Positions 53,411 through 60,885 of a stretch of 64,000 nt of DNA are shown here, piece after piece; position 1 is the stretch's first letter, and every line of letters starts with the position of its first letter. Origin of the DNA: Pseudomonas graminis (lineage in GTDB: Bacteria; Pseudomonadota; Gammaproteobacteria; Pseudomonadales; Pseudomonadaceae); contig NZ_MTSB01000011.1 in NCBI RefSeq assembly GCF_002093745.1, forward strand, positions 151,243-215,242, read 5' to 3'. Under the pieces are notes generated by a model. That model did not search any database, was not told the origin of the DNA, and saw nothing but the letters and a program-made list of their open reading frames with translations. The position numbers and the translations under genes were made by a program.

Positions 53411-54691
53411 ATGAACCCATTACTCTCTCTCTACGCGCGTGAGTCCAACGTACGGTCTTATTGTCGTGATTGCAGCGTGGTGTTTGACACCGCAGAAGGC
53501 GCCATTCTCAAAGACGTCGAGGGGCGTCAGTTTATTGATTTTTTTGCAGGGGCGGGGTCGCTGAACTATGGCCACAATAACCCTCGTCTGAAAAAAGAGC
53601 TGTTGGATTACATTCAACAGGACGGCATTACCACCACCCTCGACTTTCACAGCGCTGCCAAATCCCGGTTTATCGAGCAGTTCGACCGGGTCATTCTCAA
53701 ACCGCGAGGCATGGACTACAAACTACAGTTTACGGGGCCGACCGGGACCAATGCGGTCGAGGCTGCCTTGAAACTGGCTCGAAAAATCACCGGGCGTGCG
53801 TCCGTAGCCGCCTTCACCCATGCGTTTCACGGGGTCACGCTGGGCTCGCTGGCGGTGACCGCCAACACGGATAAACGAGCCGTCGCTGGTGTGGAACTGT
53901 CAAACGTCATTCGGCTTCCCTATGACGGGTTTCTGGGGCCTGATGTCGACAGCGCAGAGATCATTGAAACGATTTTTGCGGCAACCGGAGCGGGGTTCGA
54001 GCCACCGGCAGCCATTATTCTGGAGGTCGTGCAAGGCGAGGGCGGCCTGAATTGCGCGCGGCCGCAATGGTTACAGCGCATTCAGCGGTTGTGCAAAACC
54101 TCAGGTGCGCTGCTGATCATTGACGATATTCAAGCGGGTTGCGGTCGGACGGGTACATTTTTCAGCTTTGAATCCGCCGATATTTCTCCTGACATTATTT
54201 GCCTGTCAAAGTCCATCAGCGGCTATGGCTTGCCGATGTCTCTGGTCCTGATCAAACCGGAACACGATCAGTGGGCGCCCGGTGAACACAATGGCACTTT
54301 TCGTGGAAACAACACGGCGTTCGTGACGGCGACCGCTGCGCTGAGTTATTGGCAAGAAGGTACGTTCGAGGGCTCGATCGCTGAGCGGTCCGGCGTGGTT
54401 CACGCTGCACTGGAAAGACTGATTGCCTCTGCACCGCGAGAAGCCGTCAGCGTTGTAGGGCGGGGTCTGTTCATGGGATTGAAGTTCGGCGACTCACGGC
54501 GTGCAAGTGCGCTGGCTGCCGAGTGCCTGTCTCACGGTTTGCTTGTGGAAACCTGCGGTCCGTTAAACGAAGTCCTCAAGCTGATGCCGCCACTGACCAT
54601 TGACCTACCGACGCTTGAGCGTGGGCTGGACATATTGAAGTACGCGTATCTTTCTACTTTACACACTGAATCATTGCGAGGGATTGCCTGA
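53411..54691 (+). CDS. Class III aminotransferase, EctB (diaminobutyrate aminotransferase)-like
   Basis: A 426-residue PLP enzyme of class III. It opens SNVRSYCRDCSVVFDTAEGA, then FIDFFAGAGSLNYGHNNPRL and LQFTGPTGTNAVEAALKLAR as in diaminobutyrate-2-oxoglutarate aminotransferases (EctB/DoeD group). The cofactor-binding LLIIDDIQAGCGRTGTFFSF and Schiff-base Lys in IICLSKSISGYGLPMSLVLI are intact, and NGTFRGNNTAF is the dimer/phosphate motif. The expected reaction makes 2,4-diaminobutyrate from aspartate semialdehyde and Glu. The stop shares one base with the start of the next gene. It is probably the building-block enzyme of the cluster. Confidence 0.92.
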   Translation: MNPLLSLYARESNVRSYCRDCSVVFDTAEGAILKDVEGRQFIDFFAGAGSLNYGHNNPRLKKELLDYIQQDGITTTLDFHSAAKSRFIEQFDRVILKPRGMDYKLQFTGPTGTNAVEAALKLARKITGRASVAAFTHAFHGVTLGSLAVTANTDKRAVAGVELSNVIRLPYDGFLGPDVDSAEIIETIFAATGAGFEPPAAIILEVVQGEGGLNCARPQWLQRIQRLCKTSGALLIIDDIQAGCGRTGTFFSFESADISPDIICLSKSISGYGLPMSLVLIKPEHDQWAPGEHNGTFRGNNTAFVTATAALSYWQEGTFEGSIAERSGVVHAALERLIASAPREAVSVVGRGLFMGLKFGDSRRASALAAECLSHGLLVETCGPLNEVLKLMPPLTIDLPTLERGLDILKYAYLSTLHTESLRGIA

Positions 54692-55401
54692 TGTATCAAG
54701 TTGCTGAAAACACCCATACCCCGGCTGCCGGTTCATTGAGCAATGACTTCATACTGCAGGAACTGGCCCAGTTAAGAGATGAAATGATCCAGCAGGTTTC
54801 TGATCATCCCTTTCTGGTTCAGTGCCGTGCGGCGACTATGCCGATAGACCGGTTGAAAAGCTTTCTCGTGCAACAGGGAAAATACAGCCGTTATTTCACC
54901 CGGTACATCTGCCAATTGATGACGCACCTTGAGGGTGACGAAGATATCCTGGCAGTGTTCGAGAACCTTTTCGAGGAACTCGGTTTTGGTGAGGTCGCCG
55001 AGCCGACGCATTCGGCCATCTATCGAGACATGTTGCGCTCTTTCGACCTGAGCCTGGAGGCGCACGCCACGCTTCCTTCCACGCAACACCTCATCGATAC
55101 CATGATGAATTTTTGCAAGCAACCCAACGGTGTTTACGGGTTGTCGGCACTGTGCCTGGGGGCTGAGGCCATTGTTCCTCATCTGTACAGTGACATTGTC
55201 AGCGGTTTCGCAGGTCAGGGCGTTGCGGCGGAGAAACTCAGGTTCTTCACAGTACACATTGAATGCGACGACGGTCACGCAGACACCCTGTTGGCCATTC
55301 TTTCGCGTCTGGTGGTAGAAAAATCGGCTCGCTTTGAAATCGTCCGTCACGCCGCCTTCATGATGATCAAGGCGCGACTTGAGTTCCTGGATAAACTGTG
55401 A
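54691..55401 (+). CDS. Heme-oxygenase-like (TenA/PqqC-fold) diiron oxidase/oxygenase
   Basis: A 236-residue all-helical protein of the iron-containing redox enzyme/TenA-PqqC superfamily. Candidate metal ligands follow the HDO layout: Glu in FENLFEELGFGEV, His in EPTHSAIYRDML, Glu in LCLGAEAIVPHLYSDI and the late cluster FFTVHIECDDGHADTLLAIL (His, Asp, His). Enzymes of this group (UndA, BesC, SznF, CADD) use two irons and oxygen for decarboxylation, C-C cleavage, N-oxygenation or other unusual steps. The start overlaps the aminotransferase stop by one base, so the two are coupled. It is the probable key tailoring enzyme. Confidence 0.87.
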   Translation: MYQVAENTHTPAAGSLSNDFILQELAQLRDEMIQQVSDHPFLVQCRAATMPIDRLKSFLVQQGKYSRYFTRYICQLMTHLEGDEDILAVFENLFEELGFGEVAEPTHSAIYRDMLRSFDLSLEAHATLPSTQHLIDTMMNFCKQPNGVYGLSALCLGAEAIVPHLYSDIVSGFAGQGVAAEKLRFFTVHIECDDGHADTLLAILSRLVVEKSARFEIVRHAAFMMIKARLEFLDKL

Positions 55402-55408
55402 GGCGAAC

Positions 55409-55855
55409 ATGAATAACTCTACTTTTTCTTCGCGTGATTTTGTTCATGTTCCTGCCTGCCTTGCTGCTGACGATGTCATGGGCTCGCTGCTGCATGCGGG
55501 GGTCAGAAAACCCACGCTGGATACGTTCAGCGAAACAAGAAAGCACGAAGTTCATGTGGTCGACTTGCCGTCCAGATCGATAAGCATGACCTTCGGAGCG
55601 CTACAACCGTTGCAGGGGTCGGGGCTGCATCGGCACAACTATGAAACCGTCATCTACATCCTTTCAGGTAAAGGTTTTTCGATGGTGGGAGAGACGCAAA
55701 TTGCCTGGGCCGCCGGGGATGCGATTTATATTCCTGTCTGGCGTTGGCACAAGCACGTCAATACCTCAGAGGAGGCAGAGGCCACGTATATCGCGTGTGA
55801 AAATACTCCACTGCTCCAGGCACTGGGTGTGGCGCTGAGGGAAGAGGCGCCCTGA
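55409..55855 (+). CDS. Small cupin protein, last biosynthetic gene
   Basis: A 148-residue single-domain cupin. The first motif GLHRHNYETVIYILSGKGFS supplies His, His and Glu metal ligands and the second, AIYIPVWRWHKHVNTS, the final His. It could be a metal-dependent cyclase, epimerase or dioxygenase. It follows the diiron enzyme by seven bases and is the last gene of the apparent operon. The EctB-like aminotransferase plus GNAT plus cupin recalls ectoine biosynthesis (EctA, EctB, EctC), but this cupin does not look like EctC itself. ATG 55409; GAGGCGAAC upstream. Confidence 0.85.
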   Translation: MNNSTFSSRDFVHVPACLAADDVMGSLLHAGVRKPTLDTFSETRKHEVHVVDLPSRSISMTFGALQPLQGSGLHRHNYETVIYILSGKGFSMVGETQIAWAAGDAIYIPVWRWHKHVNTSEEAEATYIACENTPLLQALGVALREEAP

Positions 55856-56118
55856 CCGGGGGGGGCTGAACGTCACTAGACTTCCCTCCGTCAATGGCCT
55901 GTCCCAGAGCGACCCGAGAGCGGGAAAATCGATTCAGCCTGCTTTTTTTGCCGATACGGCCTCTGCTTGTCAGGAATGATTTGCGAATAGCCACTGAATG
56001 GCCTAACTATAAGGGGTGACATGGAAAGCCGGGGTGCAGTTGGAAAATCCCGGAGCAGGAAACCACTCGGTTGCCAACGTCGATCACTGGCGTTGCACCG
56101 GGTAATCAGGGAAAACGG

Positions 56119-57042
56119 ATGTCTCGAATTTTTGATATTGATACAAACCTTTGGCGCACGTTCAAATCGGTGAGTGAAACGCGAAGTATCACGCGCTCTG
56201 CTGTCATTCTGTGCAAGACGCCACCTGCCATCAGCATGCAGATCAAAAAGCTGGAAGCGCTCCTGGAGCTGAAATTGTTCGTCAGAGGCGACGACGGTTT
56301 TCGCCTGACGCTGATAGGTGAAGAAGTACTGGCCGCCGCTGAAAAGATTCTCGCGATGCACGACAACCTGTTCCGTTTGAAGAACAAAAACCCTGACAGC
56401 GAATTACGCTTGGGCATGCCTGATGATTACGCGCTGTTTTTTTTGCACAGCATTGTAAAGTCTCTGACCCGCTCGGACCCCGCGCTTAAAATAAAGCTGG
56501 TCTGCAAGACGTCATTGTTATTGATAGAAGACATGAAACTCGGTCGACTGGACCTGGCCGTTGTCGCCGTGCCTGAGTCTCAGGTCATCGAACACTCTGA
56601 ACACATCAGGCATGAAACGCTTCACTGGATCGGCGATGCCGAACTGGTCATGGCGGGGTATCCGATACCTCTGGTGCATTTCCCGGAAGGGTGCATATGC
56701 CGGGAAGTCTGCGTCAAGTCGTTGGAGCTTGCGCAAATGGCGTCTGAGATACGGTTCACCTCCGAGTCCAATTTTGCTGTGTTCAATGCCATCGGGGCCG
56801 GTGTCGGCATAGGGGTCGGCGAGTTGTCACTCATCCCGGCCGATACGCCTATCATCAGAAGTTCGTTACTCCCTCCGCTACCCGCGATAAAGATGTGCGT
56901 GCTCTCCAGCAACGACCGCATTTCAAGGTCTGTCCTTGCCCGAATAAGCACAAGCGTAGCGCTGAGTGTCAACAGCGTCTGCGAAACAAACATCATTGGA
57001 AACATTCACCCCAAAAATGCCTTCGCTGTCGGCGCTTTCTGA
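56119..57042 (+). CDS. LysR-family transcriptional regulator
   Basis: A 307-residue LysR-type regulator. The N-terminal winged HTH lies at about residues 4-63 (LWRTFKSVSETRSITRSAVI, then PPAISMQIKKLEALLELKLF) and the effector domain at about 90-290. It stands 263 bases past the cupin in the same direction and likely controls the cluster; the effector is unknown. ATG 56119 (MSRIFDIDTNLWRTFKSV) with AGGGAAAACGG upstream. No T-N11-A site was pinned down in the promoter region at 49285-49427. Confidence 0.9.
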   Translation: MSRIFDIDTNLWRTFKSVSETRSITRSAVILCKTPPAISMQIKKLEALLELKLFVRGDDGFRLTLIGEEVLAAAEKILAMHDNLFRLKNKNPDSELRLGMPDDYALFFLHSIVKSLTRSDPALKIKLVCKTSLLLIEDMKLGRLDLAVVAVPESQVIEHSEHIRHETLHWIGDAELVMAGYPIPLVHFPEGCICREVCVKSLELAQMASEIRFTSESNFAVFNAIGAGVGIGVGELSLIPADTPIIRSSLLPPLPAIKMCVLSSNDRISRSVLARISTSVALSVNSVCETNIIGNIHPKNAFAVGAF

Positions 57043-57307
57043 CACATACATTTCCCGCGCCCAAGCCACTGCGCTGAATCAGCACGCCATCGAGGCTGTC
57101 GATTTTCTGATAATTTATCGGTCTTTTCCGATTGCCCACATCTCTGCGTGCAGGCCACTGTGTGGCCCCACGCATCATGTTATCTACCTAATCGTGTGTG
57201 GCAGCCAAATAGGCTCGCTGCCACTGGAACCCGCCTGTGAATGTAGTCATCTTCGATAGCTGCGAACGCAGAAAGACGATCAGGCAACGGGCCAAACTGA
57301 CCGTTTT

Positions 57308-57682
57308 TTATGTCTGCGCATCGAAGCGATGAGTTTCCTCCCGCTCGCGAATGGCACGTGAGATGAGTGGGATTGCTATCGCACATCCCAGGTACGCAAA
57401 CATGTTCCAACTGTTGATGAGTAGCATCAGCACGTCTTTACGGGTCATCGGGTCGGTGATCAGGCCGAACTTGAGCACTTGCCACCCGCTCGCCAGGCCT
57501 ATCGCAACGCCGCCTGTTAAAATCACCATCATGACCGCCGTGGACAGCCACATCCTGACGCTGTCCAGGATTTTTCGTCGGTTCTCCGGGGCAATCAAAA
57601 TCAGCGCGGCTATGCCCCGAATGATGGTGACCAGAGCCGCCACTGCGGCGAGAAATGGGAGGGCGTCCTTGATCAGATCCAC
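57308..57682 (-). CDS. Small membrane protein (124 aa, three helices)
   Basis: A 124-residue protein starting with GTG behind AGGAAC. Hydrophobic segments lie at about residues 8-31, 46-66 and 90-110, with charged ends (REREETHRFDAQT). No family recognised. It is downstream of, and in the same direction as, the 243-residue membrane protein, so both may form a unit left over from a larger locus. An immunity-type or accessory role is a guess from context. Confidence 0.65.
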   Translation of the reverse strand: MDLIKDALPFLAAVAALVTIIRGIAALILIAPENRRKILDSVRMWLSTAVMMVILTGGVAIGLASGWQVLKFGLITDPMTRKDVLMLLINSWNMFAYLGCAIAIPLISRAIREREETHRFDAQT

Positions 57683-57821
57683 GTTATTGTTCCTGTTGCG
57701 ATGAATTCAAATTAATCAACCGGCACCTATTGAGCACGGCGGTGCTGTTGTTATGAGGGGGCGACGCGTTGATCGTTGAGGCTGGCCCGAGTCAGAGATT
57801 CAGGCCAGCCGCTTGCGGGCT

Positions 57822-58553
57822 TTATACACCCAGTCGTTTGGCCTCGGCCTCTAGGCGCGCTTTGCGCTCTTCCTCATTTTCGGGCAGGTAAATTCTGTCC
57901 CCGTCTACGTGGGGTGACAGGGCCTGGACCAAGAGCAGAATGCAGAACAACACGATGCCTCCAAGGCTGGTCTTGACCAATGCGGTTACCCAAAAGCCCT
58001 TCAACGCAGTGTGAAGTGTCGCGGCTGTCTGGCTTAGCGTGGCGGTATGGTCGTCACCCAGAACAAAGAAGTTAAGTGCAAGCAACATGGCCATGGCGAA
58101 GCCTATGTTCGTATTGATCATGTCCTCATCGTGTGCGGCCTGATTTTTATCGAGAATGTCGAGCATGACCTTGTCCCGGTCTATCAAGGCTTTTTCTCGC
58201 ACTGTGGAGACCCAGCGGATGTTTGGATGGGTGTGCTGGTTATTTTTATTTGGCCATCTTATTGAGACGTAGGTCGTAATGGTCAAAAGCAAATGGCGCA
58301 GAGCGGGGAAGAGCAGCGTCATCAGGAACGCGAACAAACCCAAAAATACGAGCGCGTTACCACCACTCACCTCCGGCGCATCCAGCTTGGAAAAAGCACC
58401 GAGTAAATTCTTGTGATAGAAAACCACCAGACACGAGTCCAGCGCCAAAATGAACGAGATGAGCAGCATGAAGTGCCGCATCTCTATCGCTTTCTCAATG
58501 AATGACGTGGTGGTGGCAAGCGCTTTTGACATGCCTGAAGTTGAGTCGGCCAT
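57822..58553 (-). CDS. Membrane protein (243 aa), coupled to a truncated upstream frame
   Basis: A 243-residue protein with about four hydrophobic segments (about residues 26-46, 67-92, 145-166, 187-211), a cytoplasmic charged loop of about 50 residues (NIRWVSTVREKALIDRDKVM) and a charged C-terminus (EEERKARLEAEAKRLGV). The ATG overlaps the stop of the upstream frame in TAATG, a classic reinitiation signal. No family recognised. Such coupling is common between a toxin or effector and its immunity protein; here that is inference. Confidence 0.75.
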   Translation of the reverse strand: MADSTSGMSKALATTTSFIEKAIEMRHFMLLISFILALDSCLVVFYHKNLLGAFSKLDAPEVSGGNALVFLGLFAFLMTLLFPALRHLLLTITTYVSIRWPNKNNQHTHPNIRWVSTVREKALIDRDKVMLDILDKNQAAHDEDMINTNIGFAMAMLLALNFFVLGDDHTATLSQTAATLHTALKGFWVTALVKTSLGGIVLFCILLLVQALSPHVDGDRIYLPENEEERKARLEAEAKRLGV

Positions 58554-58866
58554 TAACGTCCCTTTACAGTTGATTGATCCAGCGCCGCATGATGCCTGTG
58601 CCAGTAACGGCTTTCAAACAACTTGGCCTTATAGTTATCGCTCAGCAAGCCCGCGCCAGGCTTGGCCAGCTCGCGTTGCCGACGTTTGAGCCTGACTTGT
58701 TCGGTGTACTTGATTCCACTCTTTTGTTCGTGCGTTGGGTGATCGTTCCCATCTCGTTTCTTCGGTGTTAAAAGTTTTTCTTCGGTGCCGAAGGTTCGCA
58801 CCACGCCAAAATAATCCCGAAAGTGCTGAGCATCGCCTGATGAAAATGCAACATCGGGGCAGGGGG
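58553..58866 (-). pseudogene. 3' remnant of a larger gene, coupled to the membrane protein
   Basis: The minus-strand frame is open from a stop at about 58867-58869 down to 58553 and reads PDVAFSSGDAQHFRDYFGVV, then RTFGTEEKLLTPKKRDGNDH and a basic end (RLKRRQRELAKPGAGLLSDN, SRYWHRHHAALDQSTVKGR). There is no plausible start codon; the internal GTG at 58804 falls in the middle of sequence with protein-like character. It looks like the C-terminal about 100 residues of a bigger protein cut off at the junction with the GH19 fragment. The parent is not identified; a secreted effector is possible. Confidence 0.55.
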
Positions 58867-59125
58867 CTTATTCAGTTCACCGGGCAAGACAACTATGCCG
58901 CTTGTGCATAGGCATTAGGGCTGGATCTGCTCAAACACCCCGAACTCTTGGAGCGTCCAGAGCATGCGGCTATTTCGGCAGGCTGGTTTTGGCACCGTGC
59001 CGGACTCAATACTTTGGCAGATAAAGGGGACTTTCTGACGATCACCAAACGCATCAATGGCGGCACCAATGGCCAAGGCAGATCGGCAAATGCTCTACGA
59101 GCGTACCTTGAAGGTTTTGGCCTGA
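58852..59125 (+). pseudogene. Broken GH19 chitinase/endolysin fragment
   Basis: The plus strand encodes the C-terminal half of a glycoside hydrolase family 19 lysozyme/chitinase: HRGRGLIQFTGQDNYAACA, an in-frame TAG at 58909, then ALGLDLLKHPELLERPEHAA, SAGWFWHRAGLNTLADKGDF and LTITKRINGGTNGQ. One extra base near 59075 shifts the frame; the expected ending ADRQMLYERTLKVLA and stop is read in the next frame to 59125. The N-terminal half is missing. Typical of phage endolysins, so the region is probably a prophage or bacteriocin remnant. Confidence 0.82.
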
Positions 59126-59326
59126 TCAAGTCATGGGCCGTTCAGCCTTGAGCCGAAGGAGTCCCAGCAGCAAATTGAAAAAGAGCGACCAGCCGAGATG
59201 CGCGAACATCGCGGCTGGTCACCGTTCCCGCAGATTACCCCTGCAAGTCCAGCCAAGGCTCTCGCTTCTTGCACAAAGCGGAGCGAGCCTAGCACCTATC
59301 TATATACAGTAAAGGTCTTGCTTTCT

Positions 59327-59999
59327 ATGCCCACACCCATCATCCCTTGGATGGGCGGCAAACGCCGCCTTGCCGACCGTCTCATCCCGCTGTTCCCACC
59401 TCACGAATGCTACGTCGAAGTGTTCGCAGGCGGTGCGGCCCTCTACTTCATGCGTCCCCAGGCCGCCCCCGTTGAGGTCTTGAACGACATCAACGGAGAC
59501 CTGGTGACGCTGTATCGCGTCGTCCAAAACCACCTTGAAGAATTCGTCCGCCAATTCAAATGGGCACTCAGCTCGCGCCAGGTATTTGAGTGGCAGAAGA
59601 TGACCCGCTCCGAAACCCTCACCGACATCCAGCGCGCCGCCCGGTTCTTCTACCTGCAGCACCATGCCTTCGCAGGCATGGCTGGAATGCGCAGAGCGTT
59701 ATGACCGGCCTCACACCTTTCATTATATGGACCCGCCTTACTGGCAAACAGCTGGGTACGGCGTGGATTTTCCGTTTGAGAATTACGAGCGGATGGCTGA
59801 TTTCATGCGGACGTGCAAGGGGAAAGTGATGGTCAGCATCAACGATCACCCTGACATACGCAGAGTATTCGAAGAATTTCATTTTGAAACGGTTGACATT
59901 AGGTACACCACCTCAAACCAGCGGAGGGGACGGACCGATGTGGTAGGCGAACTAGTTATCATGAATTGGGAGCCGAAAGCTTTAGGTGGTTTGTTCTGA
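59327..59999 (+). pseudogene. Phage-type Dam (N6-adenine) methyltransferase with internal deletion
   Basis: It opens MPTPIIPWMGGKRRLADRLI with the AdoMet-binding motif, then CYVEVFAGGAALYFMRPQ, and runs in frame to YLQHHAFAG near 59680. The remainder is in the next frame: WLECAERYDRPHTFHYMDPP with the catalytic DPPYW at 59730-59744, and RGRTDVVGELVIMNWEPKAL to the stop at 59999. The segment that normally separates these parts (several tens of residues) is missing, so a deletion both removed sequence and shifted the frame. The first frame stops at 59704. No active enzyme is expected. Confidence 0.85.
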
Positions 60000-60159
60000 T
60001 CAACGGTGTAGAAGTGGGTATCAGGTACTACTTGGCCATTACAGTTTAAGGCGTAGTTGTGATCGGCAGAAAGCCGTAGGCTGAGTTCTAGGCTCGTACC
60101 AAGCTGTACCACTGTGCGAGTTTTTGGGATTTGAGTGTGTTCGCGAAACTGTTAAGCCA

Positions 60160-60516
60160 ATGTTTTTATTGATTTTTATACTCTATGCAATACTGGTAAC
60201 CCCTCAAGCAGTGGTGGAGTTGTTGTCGCTTCACATTCGTCAGCTAGGCGAATTCATGGGTGATCTGTTCATGGCTTCGCAGCCGGTCGCGGCGGAGAGG
60301 CTAACGTGGGGCACTGGATCAGTTCAATACGCTTTAGGGAAAGAGGACGCTAAAGACGGGAAGCGTGTCACTCATCCAGATTTTGCTATGCGTCGGCAAA
60401 TGATGAGCCAGAGCTACCAAAAGGCTCGTTCAGCTCCGGACGCTCAAATGCTACTAAAAAGAAAATATGACCAAAATCTATCGGTAGTGCCATTTACTTT
60501 TTGTCTCTGTAAGTAA
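60160..60516 (+). CDS. Hypothetical protein with one N-terminal membrane helix (118 aa)
   Basis: A 118-residue protein: MFLLIFILYAILVTPQAVVE is a hydrophobic helix or signal anchor, followed by a polar domain (AALERL-type region QPVAAERLTWGTGSVQYALG, KRVTHPDFAMRRQMMSQSYQ). The frame could begin at a TTG at 60124, but ATG 60160 places the helix at the N-terminus. The ribosome-binding site is poor. No family recognised. It precedes the two-helix protein and the RTX gene in the same direction and may belong with them. Confidence 0.5.
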   Translation: MFLLIFILYAILVTPQAVVELLSLHIRQLGEFMGDLFMASQPVAAERLTWGTGSVQYALGKEDAKDGKRVTHPDFAMRRQMMSQSYQKARSAPDAQMLLKRKYDQNLSVVPFTFCLCK

Positions 60517-60687
60517 TATGCTCTCCGAAATATTGAATGTCAAAAAAACCTTTGATGTTCTCGGGCTGCTGCGCCTTAGGTGCGAGCCCTGTAGCTTCTT
60601 GTTTTATGGTTTGGTGTTTGGAAATGTTTTAGACTGATTGCAGTTTGATGGTTGCTTTTAAGAAAACTAATGTGAGGCGGTAATGTG

Positions 60688-60861
60688 ATGGCGATATTTC
60701 TCGCGCTTCTTGTGGGGGTGGCGTTGTTGATGCAGTTGCATGAAAATGAAAAAGAGTCAAAGGGGGAACCTCTTGGCGTAGGTTTTTATGTGCTGAAGTT
60801 TTTTCTTGTGGTTGTTGGTGTTGGGCTGCTTGTGATGATATATGTTGCGCGAAAAAGTTAA
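60688..60861 (+). CDS. Small two-helix membrane protein (57 aa) upstream of RTX gene
   Basis: A short frame gives MAIFLALLVGVALLMQLHEN, a charged linker EKESKGEPLG, a second helix (VGFYVLKFFLVVVGVGLLVM, then IYVARKS) and stop. The hairpin topology resembles small holin-like or immunity-like proteins. GAGGCGG lies eight to nine bases upstream of the ATG. It ends 24 bases before the RTX start and is AT-rich like it, suggesting one transcription unit. Confidence 0.6.
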   Translation: MAIFLALLVGVALLMQLHENEKESKGEPLGVGFYVLKFFLVVVGVGLLVMIYVARKS

Positions 60862-60885
60862 AAATTTATTATAGGGAGTATTGAT

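Noticed and set aside
59296..59310. LexA-like half site (TATATACAG) ahead of the dam remnant
   Set aside because: Only one half matches; spacing to a second CTGT is wrong for a LexA box.
59879..60112. 77-codon minus-strand frame with protein-like start (VQLGTSLELSLRLSADHNY)
   Set aside because: Its second half is antisense to the dam remnant; the first about 40 codons could be a relic of another phage gene but cannot be identified.
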